This document shows, piece after piece, positions 30,966 through 39,925 of a DNA stretch of 64,000 nt. How positions within the stretch are numbered: the first letter of the stretch is position 1; the number at the start of each line of letters is the position of its first letter. Source of the stretch: Stentor roeselii. Taxonomy: Eukaryota > Ciliophora > Heterotrichea > Heterotrichida > Stentoridae. The DNA lies in contig RSEH01000127.1 in assembly GCA_006503475.1 (NCBI GenBank), positions 62,001 through 126,000 on the forward strand, written 5' to 3'. A program made the translations under genes and the position numbers. The notes under the pieces were generated by a model. The model was not told where the DNA came from and made no database searches. It saw only the letters and a list, made by a program, of their open reading frames with translations.

Positions 30966-31952
30966 TTAACGATACTTCGCCCCACACATCATGCAGAAAT
31001 TCGCTTCAGGCACAGAAGTAAAATAACAAGAAGGACACCTGATGGCGGAAACAGTTTCTTCCTGCTTACTTGCATATTTGCATGACAACTGATGAAGTTT
31101 CATATTTCCTTGAAAGACCGTTTTCCGACAATGAGGACATTTCGCAAAAACTTTCTTTTCCTTGAAGCTTCGCCGTCCTTCAGAGTATCTTTCAATAGGA
31201 ATAAAGTTCAAAGTTGTGTTAGGAGATCGTTCCAAATTACCTTTTGACAATGATGGACTCAAAGAACAGGCCTCTGCCTTCATTTCTTTTAACTTAGAAT
31301 TGGAAATAGAAGGCAACTTGGTACTTGGCTCTCTATATAGAGGAGGTGGTCGAGGTTTATGAACTATATCTTTACATTTCGGTATATGACGATCTGCGGG
31401 TAAAGCAGCGAACTTCCGATGACATACAGGACATTCTATTAAATCTTCAGATAAGTTAAGAGGAGGTTTTAATTTGATAGGACTGTGTCCTTTTTCTTCT
31501 TCTTCAACAATTTTTCTGGCAAATCTCATTTTGTTGATGAAGTCTTGATGCTGTTTGTTCCAGAGACGATTTTCGAACTCTTTGGAAAATTTTATCTTTT
31601 TTTTTGATTTGATTGAAAAAGACTGCTCGGAACCTGGAAACAGCTTCCGGGTGATGTCGAACGTTGGTCGATTTTTCACGAGGTTTTCACAGATCAATTC
31701 GTGTTTTGATATCCGGTCTGGTAAGAATTTTCTTCCGCATGTTTTGCAGATAACTCGAATGTCTTCTTGGTTGAAAATCGACTTGATAGACAGATGACGA
31801 GATGTGAATGAATCGTCGACATCAGGAAAATTGCAGGATTTCAAATGGGGGTTGAATTCTTCAGGTCTTAATTGTTTTTTGCATTGAGGACAAGGAAAGT
31901 AGTCGTCTGGGACTTCTGGAGACTTGGAAGTCCTTTGAATGAAAAAACTCAT
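30966..31952 (-). CDS. ZC2HC1-type zinc finger protein
   Basis: The protein has 328 residues. Four C2HC fingers of the form CxxCxRxF...H...C lie at about 20-40, 60-80, 173-193 and 272-292, and a C-terminal zinc ribbon (CPSC...CMMCG) lies near 310-325. The block LWNKQHQDFINKMRFARKI between fingers 2 and 3 is the signature of ZC2HC1/FAM164 proteins, several of which are ciliary or testis-enriched. A paralogue at 38150-39091 shares the same block. The precise function is unknown. The first ATG is used. Confidence 0.82.
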   Translation of the reverse strand: MSFFIQRTSKSPEVPDDYFPCPQCKKQLRPEEFNPHLKSCNFPDVDDSFTSRHLSIKSIFNQEDIRVICKTCGRKFLPDRISKHELICENLVKNRPTFDITRKLFPGSEQSFSIKSKKKIKFSKEFENRLWNKQHQDFINKMRFARKIVEEEEKGHSPIKLKPPLNLSEDLIECPVCHRKFAALPADRHIPKCKDIVHKPRPPPLYREPSTKLPSISNSKLKEMKAEACSLSPSLSKGNLERSPNTTLNFIPIERYSEGRRSFKEKKVFAKCPHCRKTVFQGNMKLHQLSCKYASKQEETVSAIRCPSCYFTSVPEANFCMMCGAKYR

Positions 31953-32394
31953 GATCTTTATTATTTCAGGAGGATATGGTAGAAATTGATTGATATTATC
32001 AGAAGGAAAAATTAATTATCAAGTAATTTTAAATACATGATATTTGAAAAGGTTTGTATTAAAATATCTTATAGGTAAGGTTAAAATTGATATGATTTTG
32101 AATTCGCTCTAAATCTTATATAAAATCATTTAGATAAATAAAGTTTCCTAAAATACCAGCAGATTTTTTTAATATTTTCAGATTCCAGTATTTATTAATA
32201 TCGACTTTGTAAATGCTTCCATAAATCCTTTTCTAATTATTCAGCTTTCCTCTTATCTTTTCTACTAAATCATAAGGAAACAAAATCTTAGATTCAGGTC
32301 TGAAGCACAAACCAAAGTAAACCCTCATCATCTGCATTCTTTAAAATTTTAGATAATCTGAGACAAAAGTGTATTATTGTAGATGTTCTTATAA
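31953..32394. other. Divergent spacer
   Basis: This AT-rich spacer of about 440 bp lies between the start codons of the ZC2HC1-like gene and the first Pro-rich RING gene and presumably holds both promoters. No gene or repeat is visible. Confidence 0.5.
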
Positions 32395-34137
32395 ATGGAA
32401 ATACCAAACCAAGACCAAGACGAAGTATTCGCACTCAAGCTTGCCCTTCAACAGGCATCTGAATCAATAAACGAGATTCTGATAACAATCGAAAAAGACC
32501 CTAACATAACTTCAGAAGGTGTGCGAAATCTCATCAAATTCAGCTTAAATCAACTAATCGAGTTAAGCCTTCCAGAACTTCAAACCAATCCAGACCCAAG
32601 AAACAAAAATTATCAACAATTGCCACTATTTAACCCATTACAATCAATGCAAAAAAGGCCGAATCACCCTGTTCAACATTTTTCAAAAAACAATTCTTCA
32701 TCTGGTTTGATTCCTGGAATAGTCAATCATCAGTCATCGACATTAAAATCAGTGATGCCTTCACCACAGTCTCTTTTTCCCATTAACCCTTTGAACCCTT
32801 ATAAACAATCGAGCAACTGCGGTGACTTGATGCCGAACATGCAAAATACTAATCCAAATAAAAATCCTCCTTTCTATCAAGTCAACTCTGAAGAGAACTA
32901 TTTAAGTGCGACGAATAAAAGCAAGATTAAAAATTTTATGAATGCAAAATCTTCAGATAATCTTGAACCGCCGAATAATTATGGAAATTTGCATCTTCCG
33001 AATAATGGGCTGCCAGTACCTTCTATGTTTCAAGGGGTGAAAAATCCACCGTTGAATACTTCGAATTCAAATTTTAATAGAACTTCTGCTCCTTCATTAT
33101 TGAAAAAATCTGCACATTCAGGGGGTAATTATGAGTATCAAAGTAACGAGGAGTATTCGCCTGGCCCTCCTTTGACTGAACCTCGACGATGCGATGTTTA
33201 TGAAATTCCTCAAGGTTTAAGTGGACCTCCTAAAATAGGCACTGGGGTTTTAGGACCTCCTCAAATCGGCCCTGGGGTGTTAAGTGGACCTCCTCCTTTA
33301 ATGGGCCATGTGAAGTTAGGTCCGCCTAATTTAGTATCAGCCCCTTCGTTGTTTTCTGGACCTCCTCAGTATTCAGGCCCTCAGTATTTAAATGGACCTC
33401 CTCCGTTGTCTGGCCCTCCGATGTTAGGAAGATCTCCTCCGTTGGCTGGCCCTCCGATGTTAGGGGGACCTCCTCCGTTGTCTGGACCTTCGATGCTAGG
33501 CGGACCTCCACAGATGCCCGGCCCTCCGATGTTAGGTGTGCCTCCTCAATTTTCAGGTCATTCTAATATGAGAAATCATTGTTCGCCTAATCTACAATTA
33601 GGTGGTCCTGGATCATCATCTTCTCTACACTCACTAAAGCCTTCACTGCCAGAAAGTTATTCCTCATCACCAGGTTACCCTTCAAGTATAAAACCTCCAA
33701 ATCTACCCTCAAATATTCAAATGAATCCCCCAGGGTACCCCTTATCACAAGCTGGAAATTCTCCATATTCACATGAAAGTTCTTATCAAATGATGCCCTC
33801 TTTAAGTATTCATTCAAATGATGAACTACAATTTTATCCATTTGAAGTCAAAAACATTCCATATGTTTTGAAAAGCGAAAAAAATGAAGAAAATAAAAAA
33901 CCTCGTGAAAATTACACTGAAAAAGAACTTGAAGACCTTAATTCTCATGAATACAAATTACAGCCTAACCAAACAAGAGAAGAATGCCAAATCTGCATCA
34001 TAGATTTTGAAGAAAACTGCAAAATTACTTTTCTCAATTGTTTGCATAGGTTTCACACAGATTGTTTAAAATTGTGGCTTATGAAAAAAAATGAGTGTCC
34101 TGCTTGTTTGACGAAAGTTTTTCTTGAATCGATGTGA
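32395..34137 (+). CDS. Pro-rich RING-H2 protein, paralogue A
   Basis: The 580-residue protein has three parts. Residues 1-55 form a helix (DEVFALKLALQQASESINEI) shared with the next gene. A long disordered Pro/Gln/Ser region follows and contains the GPP repeat at about 275-390. The C-terminal RING-H2 (about 531-575) has the spacing C-x2-C, CLHRFHTDC and CPAC, so an E3 ubiquitin ligase role is likely. The ATG at 32395 is the first in frame and no intron is needed. It forms a tandem pair with paralogue B, 121 bp apart. Confidence 0.85.
   Translation: MEIPNQDQDEVFALKLALQQASESINEILITIEKDPNITSEGVRNLIKFSLNQLIELSLPELQTNPDPRNKNYQQLPLFNPLQSMQKRPNHPVQHFSKNNSSSGLIPGIVNHQSSTLKSVMPSPQSLFPINPLNPYKQSSNCGDLMPNMQNTNPNKNPPFYQVNSEENYLSATNKSKIKNFMNAKSSDNLEPPNNYGNLHLPNNGLPVPSMFQGVKNPPLNTSNSNFNRTSAPSLLKKSAHSGGNYEYQSNEEYSPGPPLTEPRRCDVYEIPQGLSGPPKIGTGVLGPPQIGPGVLSGPPPLMGHVKLGPPNLVSAPSLFSGPPQYSGPQYLNGPPPLSGPPMLGRSPPLAGPPMLGGPPPLSGPSMLGGPPQMPGPPMLGVPPQFSGHSNMRNHCSPNLQLGGPGSSSSLHSLKPSLPESYSSSPGYPSSIKPPNLPSNIQMNPPGYPLSQAGNSPYSHESSYQMMPSLSIHSNDELQFYPFEVKNIPYVLKSEKNEENKKPRENYTEKELEDLNSHEYKLQPNQTREECQICIIDFEENCKITFLNCLHRFHTDCLKLWLMKKNECPACLTKVFLESM
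33217..33560 (+). repeat. Coding repeat: GPP-x-LGGPP units
   Basis: Inside the Pro-rich RING gene there are more than ten imperfect units encoding motifs such as SGPPMLGGPPPLSGPP, with a 21-39 bp periodicity. Silent differences between units show that the repeat is maintained at protein level as well as DNA level. Such runs often drive multivalent binding to SH3, WW or GYF-type partners. Confidence 0.8.
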
Positions 34138-34258
34138 ATTTAATTAAAAATCAGATTTTAAGTAGTTTAGGGTGGAATTATTGATTGGAGTTATTTATAT
34201 TAGAGTTATTGATATTGGAGTTATTAGGGAAGTGATTTAGATTTAGAAGATATTATAA

Positions 34259-35272
34259 ATGCAGGGGAATAATTCTGACTTAGATGAAGTTTTGGCTTTA
34301 AAACTTACTCTAGAACAGTCAATCGGGTCGATTAAAGAAGTTCTGTCTGAAATCTCAGAAAATGCAGAAATAACACCTTCAATTATTAGAACCTTGATAA
34401 AGTTTTACCTGGAAGATCTCTTTAACATATCAAAAACTGAGAAAATTTCAGAAGACCCAACCGAATCCTTAGAAACTGAATTTCCCAGTCAACCCGTTCT
34501 TCCAAAACCTCGAAATAATCTGCCAAGTCCTCAATCATTTTTAATGAATCCAATTACCACCGACCTGAAAAATCAACAAAGATTTAAAACGATTGATCAG
34601 AACCCTTTAAACCATGGAAAATTTAATATAAAAAAAAAACCCTTGAAATCCAATAATCCTCTCGAACTTGAACAGAATCAATCATTATTTCAGCCTTCAT
34701 TCAATACCAGCTCTCCAATGGGATCATTATTTCAGCCTTCCTTCAATACCAACTCTCAAATGGGATTATTCAGCCCTTTCTTTCATCAGCAAAGCGAAAT
34801 GGCAAGATATCTGGTTGATTCAAAACCTGTCCCCATTGACTATGCCCCGAAAATCAAGAGTAAAGCTAAAAGTATTAAAAATTCAGCACCAAATGTAGCG
34901 AATTTTATCTTTAACAAACCTGGTGAAGAAAAAAGACCTGAACTTCCTAAAAAACGTTTTCGTGACTTTTCCTCTGAAATTAATAGTCATGGGAATGATA
35001 AACCTGAAAATTTTCATCAAAAAAATGATAAAAATTCAGAGACTCGTAAAGGATTTTCTACCGATGAACTCAAAAACTTGTCATCTATAAGGTACAGTCA
35101 TGAGAATTTTAAAACTAAAGAAGAATGTGATCTTTGCCTTGAGGAATATGTTGAAAATGTGAAAATTACTTTTTTGAACTGCTTTCATAAGTTTCACACG
35201 AATTGTTTAAAGGAATGTTTGAAGAAAAAAAACGAGTGTCCTGTTTGTCTTTCAGAGGTTTTTTTAGAGTAG
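34259..35272 (+). CDS. RING-H2 protein, paralogue B
   Basis: The 337-residue protein repeats the plan of its upstream neighbour. It has the same N-terminal helix (DEVLALKLTLEQSIGSIKEV), a disordered Ser/Pro/Asn middle, and a C-terminal RING-H2 with ECDLCLEEYVENVKITFLNC and CPVC. The two genes clearly arose by tandem duplication, but this copy lacks the GPP repeat and instead has a 14-residue repeat (SLFQPSFNTxSxMG). E3 ligase activity is inferred from the intact ligands. Confidence 0.83.
   Translation: MQGNNSDLDEVLALKLTLEQSIGSIKEVLSEISENAEITPSIIRTLIKFYLEDLFNISKTEKISEDPTESLETEFPSQPVLPKPRNNLPSPQSFLMNPITTDLKNQQRFKTIDQNPLNHGKFNIKKKPLKSNNPLELEQNQSLFQPSFNTSSPMGSLFQPSFNTNSQMGLFSPFFHQQSEMARYLVDSKPVPIDYAPKIKSKAKSIKNSAPNVANFIFNKPGEEKRPELPKKRFRDFSSEINSHGNDKPENFHQKNDKNSETRKGFSTDELKNLSSIRYSHENFKTKEECDLCLEEYVENVKITFLNCFHKFHTNCLKECLKKKNECPVCLSEVFLE
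34682..34765 (+). repeat. 42-bp coding tandem repeat x 2
   Basis: Two 42-bp copies encode SLFQPSFNTSSPMG and SLFQPSFNTNSQMG and are followed by a partial third. They lie in the disordered region of RING paralogue B. The copies differ at only about four bases, so the duplication is recent or homogenised. Confidence 0.8.
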
Positions 35273-35355
35273 TTAATCGTTAATTGAAAATTTCTTTAGA
35301 ATAATTCTTTAATCATCTAGTTTTTGACAACCAATTAATTATTACCTACCTTTAA

Positions 35356-36225
35356 TCATTCGAATCTCTTCTGTTTTTCCACTAATACTCTCCAACTCTC
35401 TGAAAACTCATCTAAGTTCGCCATAAACTCATCCTGGAAGTCTACAACTCCTTCAATTTTATCAGCAACAAGAAGTTTCGGTACCATTTTTTTTACCTGC
35501 TCTCTTTTCATCCTACCTTCTAAATATTCACTTGACTTTTGTCTAGGAAGACTAAATTCTTCCTCTTGCAGGAGATTTTTCTTAGAAACATAAGAAATCT
35601 TTTGAGCAAACGGCTTTTTTATAGCACTTTCTTCAGAAGCGACTTTCAGAAGCTCTTTTTCATGAAAATATTGAAAATCTCCAAAACTTTCCAACTTTTT
35701 CTTCGAAACAAGTCTTAATTCCTGCACCTCATTCATTAAAATAATGCTTCTCAAATAAACCTGTTCAAAAATTCTTTTAAATCTGCTTAAAAAGAACTTA
35801 AATTCTTTAAAACCCTTTGAAAAATCATCAAAAACACATAAATATTCCCTGATTTTCGAGTTACTCAAAGAACTTCCAAATTTTTTCTCAATTTTTTCCA
35901 CTTTTTCCTGAATATCTTTAAGAACCTCTTTCGAATTAAAAGCTAAATCTTCATTATCCTGCTGATTATTCAATTCAAGTTTCAATTTAATAAAAGTTGT
36001 ATTCAATTTCAAGTTTTCCTTCAAAGGTTCAACATTTTCCAACAAGACCGGCGACAAACTTTTAATTTTTTTAAATTCTTTGACATCAGCTTTAACCCCA
36101 TTTGCCCCAAACTTAAGATTTGGCGGGAAGACTGAAATTTTTTTCTGCCTGTCGACGACTGAGAAGCCTGAAAAGTTGTTCTTCAGAAGACTCCCATCTC
36201 GAGATTTGAAATCTTGAGGCTTCAT
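35356..36225 (-). CDS. Unknown coiled-coil protein
   Basis: I do not recognise this 289-residue protein. It is highly charged and mostly helical, with coiled-coil segments at about 75-125 and 140-190 (EKVEKIEKKFG, FKRIFEQVYLRSIILMNEVQEL). No membrane segment or known motif is visible. The pattern FxxVFxxV...NEVxEL is weakly like translin-associated TSNAXIP1 helices, too weak to name. The ATG at 36225 lies 10 bp downstream of the preceding RING gene's stop on the same strand. Confidence 0.72.
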   Translation of the reverse strand: MKPQDFKSRDGSLLKNNFSGFSVVDRQKKISVFPPNLKFGANGVKADVKEFKKIKSLSPVLLENVEPLKENLKLNTTFIKLKLELNNQQDNEDLAFNSKEVLKDIQEKVEKIEKKFGSSLSNSKIREYLCVFDDFSKGFKEFKFFLSRFKRIFEQVYLRSIILMNEVQELRLVSKKKLESFGDFQYFHEKELLKVASEESAIKKPFAQKISYVSKKNLLQEEEFSLPRQKSSEYLEGRMKREQVKKMVPKLLVADKIEGVVDFQDEFMANLDEFSESWRVLVEKQKRFE

Positions 36226-36235
36226 TGTTATTTAT

Positions 36236-37402
36236 TTAATGTTTTTTAAGAGAAATCGGGACTTCACAGCGACAGACTGGGCAAGTCTTTTTTCTTTGAA
36301 GCCACTCGATGATGCAGTCCTCGTGGTACTTGTCCAAGCAAGTCAAAGCGATGCAAAACTGGTTTTTTTCGATTGGATCGTTGCACACTGAACAGACTTC
36401 TGGCAGGGTGCACCCTGATTTAAATGAGATGAGTTGCGAGATCTCCTCGACTGTGAAGCCGTTGCCTTTGTCGAAGTTGTGCTCGTCTAATTGACCCAGT
36501 TGCTCATATGTCGAGTTTTCTCGAATTTGAGAAGGGTTTGGGCCAGGTCTTGAAGATGGCAGCAAGGGTCTTGAGGATATCGGATTTATTCGAGGGTTTC
36601 TAACGAATGAAGTTGGGGTGTTAATATTTTTCATTGGAGTGCTGCTTTTAACTCTTGAGTTTGGGACTTTGTTTGAGTTTAGAGAATTTGAAATTTTTTT
36701 TGGGGCTTGAAGGATTTTTTTTTTGGAAAAATCGGGGATTTTTTTTGATGGGATTTTGGAAGCTTTGGGATTGAAATTTTGAGGCTTTTCTTCTTCGAAT
36801 TTTGAAGGGTTTTTAGGGGTTTGAATTAGAGGGTGCTTGACTTCTTCTTTAAATTGAAGGTTTAAGGCATCTTTAGGAATATTAGGATGGGCTTCTTCTT
36901 GGATTTCATAAATTTTTAAGCCTTTTTCAGGAGGTTTAGAATTATTGATTTTTATATCATTTTGAGATTCATTGATATTTTTTTTTGGATTTCCTTCTTT
37001 ATTGACTTGAGGATGGTAATTTTTTTCAACTGTTTTCGAATTAAACTTAAAATATTGATTTATGTTAGAATATGAAGAATTTATGTTTTTTGTACTTTCA
37101 ATTTTTGACTCTAAAAAATCAGGATCATTTTTTTTTGTAATTAAATCACAAGTAGGTCTAACATCACCTTGAACTTCAAGTTTATTTTCATTATTATTTG
37201 GATTGAAAGGAATATGAATACTTAAAACTTCTTTCTCGCTCTCTTTATTTTTCATAAATGAAATCGGAGCATGTCTTTCCAAATTATTTTTATTTTCTTC
37301 ATAGTTTTTATGATCAATCTTTTTATCTCGATGGTTAAAAGGACTGCAAGAATTATTTAAGCCCTTCGGTGAAGATGAAGAAGAGGATCTAATTCTTTCC
37401 AT
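36236..37402 (-). CDS. Disordered RING-finger protein with Asp in a ligand position
   Basis: The protein has 388 residues. Residues 1-310 are disordered, rich in Asn, Lys, Pro and Ser. The C-terminal RING (about 337-380) reads CSVCNDPIEKNQFC...LTCLDKYHEDC...CPVC. The residue that is normally the first His of RING-H2 is Asp here (codon at 36332-36334), a substitution known from plant RING-D variants that can still bind zinc. E3 ligase function is likely but not certain. The gene follows no intron and uses the first ATG. Confidence 0.8.
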   Translation of the reverse strand: MERIRSSSSSSPKGLNNSCSPFNHRDKKIDHKNYEENKNNLERHAPISFMKNKESEKEVLSIHIPFNPNNNENKLEVQGDVRPTCDLITKKNDPDFLESKIESTKNINSSYSNINQYFKFNSKTVEKNYHPQVNKEGNPKKNINESQNDIKINNSKPPEKGLKIYEIQEEAHPNIPKDALNLQFKEEVKHPLIQTPKNPSKFEEEKPQNFNPKASKIPSKKIPDFSKKKILQAPKKISNSLNSNKVPNSRVKSSTPMKNINTPTSFVRNPRINPISSRPLLPSSRPGPNPSQIRENSTYEQLGQLDEHNFDKGNGFTVEEISQLISFKSGCTLPEVCSVCNDPIEKNQFCIALTCLDKYHEDCIIEWLQRKKTCPVCRCEVPISLKKH

Positions 37403-37487
37403 AATATTTATATAATTATAGATATTTTCAGAATGCAGAAATTACTAAAAGCTTGCCTCATGAAACTATAAAATTTTTCATAATTTA

Positions 37488-38108
37488 TCAACTAATCAGC
37501 GGCAATGTTATCGTACCCTTCGGCTTTATAGAGCCAGATTCAAAGACCTTTAAAGTCTTTTCTTGAACTACCCGTTCACCTTGCACTAAAGCTTCAAAAA
37601 ATTCTATCCAGGCGCAATATTCTCCAATCAGTGCTTTAATATTGGTTCCTGCAAGAACTTCTGATTGGATTTTTTCGAATTCGGATTGAATTTCTAATCT
37701 AAGCTTTTCCATCGCTTTGAAGTAGAGATTTCCGGCAAATCTTATCAGAAGAAGGGTCATAAGCATTAATATTCCACTGATAACTGCCCAGATAATCTCG
37801 GTGAAAATAAGACAGAGAATTAGTGAAACTGAAGAGACAAAGTTGAGAAAAGTCAAGATGCACTTGGTAAAGACGTAATATAAAAACGGAGTATTAATCA
37901 AAAGGTTGATTGAGTGGATCATTTTTTGGTAGTCATTTTGCTCGATTTTTCCATACAACAGCAAGTTCTGTTCAACTTTTCCCGTAAACTTCTGCACAAA
38001 CAAAAACTGTTTCAAATGCAATACATGCTGATTATAATTCCTAAGAGGTGGATTAGGAAACGAAGGAGGGTCCCAGATCCTCCAAATATTTTCGCTATTT
38101 CGACTCAT
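37488..38108 (-). CDS. Two-TM membrane protein, unknown
   Basis: I do not recognise this protein. The ATG at 38108 gives 206 residues starting MSRNSENIWRIWDPPSF. The frame is open further upstream, but that part overlaps the first exon of the divergent zinc finger gene, so the shorter form is preferred. Two adjacent hydrophobic helices lie near residues 88-110 and 112-132 (ILTFLNFVSSVSLILCLIF, VISGILMLMTLLLI). They are followed by an amphipathic helix and an acidic C-terminal domain, probably cytosolic. Confidence 0.65.
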   Translation of the reverse strand: MSRNSENIWRIWDPPSFPNPPLRNYNQHVLHLKQFLFVQKFTGKVEQNLLLYGKIEQNDYQKMIHSINLLINTPFLYYVFTKCILTFLNFVSSVSLILCLIFTEIIWAVISGILMLMTLLLIRFAGNLYFKAMEKLRLEIQSEFEKIQSEVLAGTNIKALIGEYCAWIEFFEALVQGERVVQEKTLKVFESGSIKPKGTITLPLIS

Positions 38109-38149
38109 TATAAATGGACTTCGGCAACCCGATGCCTCTTCGCCCCCGA

Positions 38150-39091
38150 ATGAATATCTGCAGATACTGGTAAATCCAACATAGCAACCGCGAATACGGT
38201 AAAAGTTCTCTACTAATCCACGAAAAAGCCTGTTCAAAAACATCCGAACCTCCATCAGCGCCAGTGCGCCCTTCAAGTTTAGCGAATTCCCGAAAGCCTC
38301 AAAGTTCTAATTCAAAGCAGCACCTTCCAGAAAGACCAGAAGTAACAAAATCTAAAACAGGTCAATCAGATTCAATAACCCGAAACAATCTCCCTTCAAA
38401 AATAATTCAAAACGCAGGAAAAATCATTCAAAGTTCAACTTCCACCTATTCAACCCTTTCAAATAAAAAAGTAGCAGCATATCAAGCCCGTCCTCTTCCA
38501 GCAAGTCCCGGCTTCGAAGCTCCGAAAGTTCAAAATTTAAAAACTTCTACTTTAAAACGACCTTCATCTAAAGCTGCAATTCCTGAATACGCTTCAGGCG
38601 CTGATGATCGGGTGCAGTGCCGGAAGTGCAAAAGGAAGTTCAACCCTGACAGGATCCAGAAGCATCAAAGTGTCTGCATCGGGCCTATCAACGAGTTTGT
38701 GGAAAAACCTGTTCCTCGAGTGCAGAAGAAAAGGAAAGTTGGAGTTCCTTTGTGGAAGAAGCAACATCTGGACTTTATCAACAACGTCAGATATGCTAAA
38801 AAAATGACTTTAGTGCAAAAAGCTGGAGGGGATATTCGGAAGATTCAACCACCTGTGCAGCATTATGACCCTGCGTCGGACTATAAGCAATGTCCTTACT
38901 GTTCACGAAAATTTAACCAGGAAGTAGCTTTGCGTCATATCCCGAACTGTAAAAACATCATCAACAAGCCGAAACCTCCTCCGAAGGCAGCAGTTAGAAG
39001 TTCATCGATTCCAGTGAGTCAATCAATTCAATGCAGAAAATGTGGAAATCGAGTGAATCCAAATACAAAAAAGTGTCCTTTTTGCAGATAA
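38150..39091 (+). CDS. ZC2HC1-type zinc finger protein, second paralogue
   Basis: Spliced across 38170-38184 this gene encodes 308 residues starting MNICRYCNREYGKSSLLIHE. The 15-nt intron falls inside the first C2HC finger, and its removal restores CxxC...H...C. Further fingers are CRKCKRKFNPDRIQKHQSVC and CPYCSRKF...H...C, and a zinc ribbon (CRKCGNRVNP...CPFC) closes the protein. The block LWKKQHLDFINNVRYAKKM matches the same block in the gene at 30966-31952. The paralogues lie 6 kb apart on opposite strands. The start is 41 bp from the divergent gene's start. Confidence 0.85.
38170..38184 (+). other. 15-nt intron in second ZC2HC1-like gene
   Basis: The intron is gtaaatccaacatag. It splits codon TG|C of the second zinc-binding cysteine (CRYC). 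Unspliced, the ATG frame lacks the downstream finger. Confidence 0.9.
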
Positions 39092-39131
39092 TTAAATAGT
39101 AACGATATCTTCATTAGAAGTGTTAATATTA

Positions 39132-39734
39132 CTAGCAACACTTTTTCTTTTTTTTTTGGATTACAGCACTTTCCTTGTCAGTCAAAACAAGTTTAAAGCT
39201 GCTGGCACTCAAGTCGATGTTAGACTGAATTAAAGTGTTGCATATGTCGTCGAATAAAGAACTCACGTTGATACCGTCTTTGGCGCTTGTAAGGAACACT
39301 TTGGATTTTATGTCTTTTGCGTAGTCTGAGATCTCTGTGAAGACTTTTTCTTTAGGGACCAGGTCGCACTTGTTAATCGCGATGTAAACCAGGACTTCTT
39401 CAGGAAGGACTTCTTTTACTATCTTGTTGTACCATTTCTCGATTGAAGATAAACCGTCTTCTTTGCAAGCGTCTGTTACGAGTATCACTGCGTGACTGTT
39501 TCTGGAATACAGACTTGAAATACTGTCGTAACGCTCTTGACCTGCTGTGTCCCATATTGAAAGTTTTAGGGTTTTTCCATTGAGTTTAACTGAATGAGAA
39601 TAAAAACTAGCACCTATTGTGCTGTCTACTTCTGCACTGAAGACTCCGTTTTTGTAGCGGTTTATTAGGCTTGATTTTCCTGAACCTGAATCGCCCAATA
39701 GCACGATTTTTGCCTGGACTTCTTCGGTGATCAT
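39132..39734 (-). CDS. Rab GTPase (Rab5/21-like)
   Basis: The 200-residue small GTPase has all G motifs: GDSGSGKSS (P-loop), a switch I threonine in DSTIGASF, WDTAGQE (switch II), NKCD and SAKDG. It ends KKKKKCC, a double-cysteine prenylation site. The KIVLLGDSGSGKSSL and GASFYSHSVKL features lean towards the Rab5/Rab21 endocytic group, though ciliate Rabs are hard to assign. It would act in vesicle traffic. The ATG at 39734 is the first in frame. Confidence 0.9.
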   Translation of the reverse strand: MITEEVQAKIVLLGDSGSGKSSLINRYKNGVFSAEVDSTIGASFYSHSVKLNGKTLKLSIWDTAGQERYDSISSLYSRNSHAVILVTDACKEDGLSSIEKWYNKIVKEVLPEEVLVYIAINKCDLVPKEKVFTEISDYAKDIKSKVFLTSAKDGINVSSLFDDICNTLIQSNIDLSASSFKLVLTDKESAVIQKKKKKCC

Positions 39735-39925
39735 ATTGAATTACTTTATACTATAAAAGTACTGATAAATAATTAAGATCTTCAAAATCATCCAATTATT
39801 TGATTGGTAAATATTAGGATTAGAGTTTTAACAAAGATTTGTTTGAATTTCAGATAAATAGTAGGAGTATGGATAGTCAATAGTTTAGAGATAAAGGGTT
39901 TCTTAGTTCATACAACTATTTAAGA

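Noticed and set aside
37488-38276. Longer (262-residue) form of the two-TM protein
   Set aside because: The extra N-terminus overlaps the first exon and a zinc finger of the divergent ZC2HC1-like gene; an ATG at 38108 avoids this.
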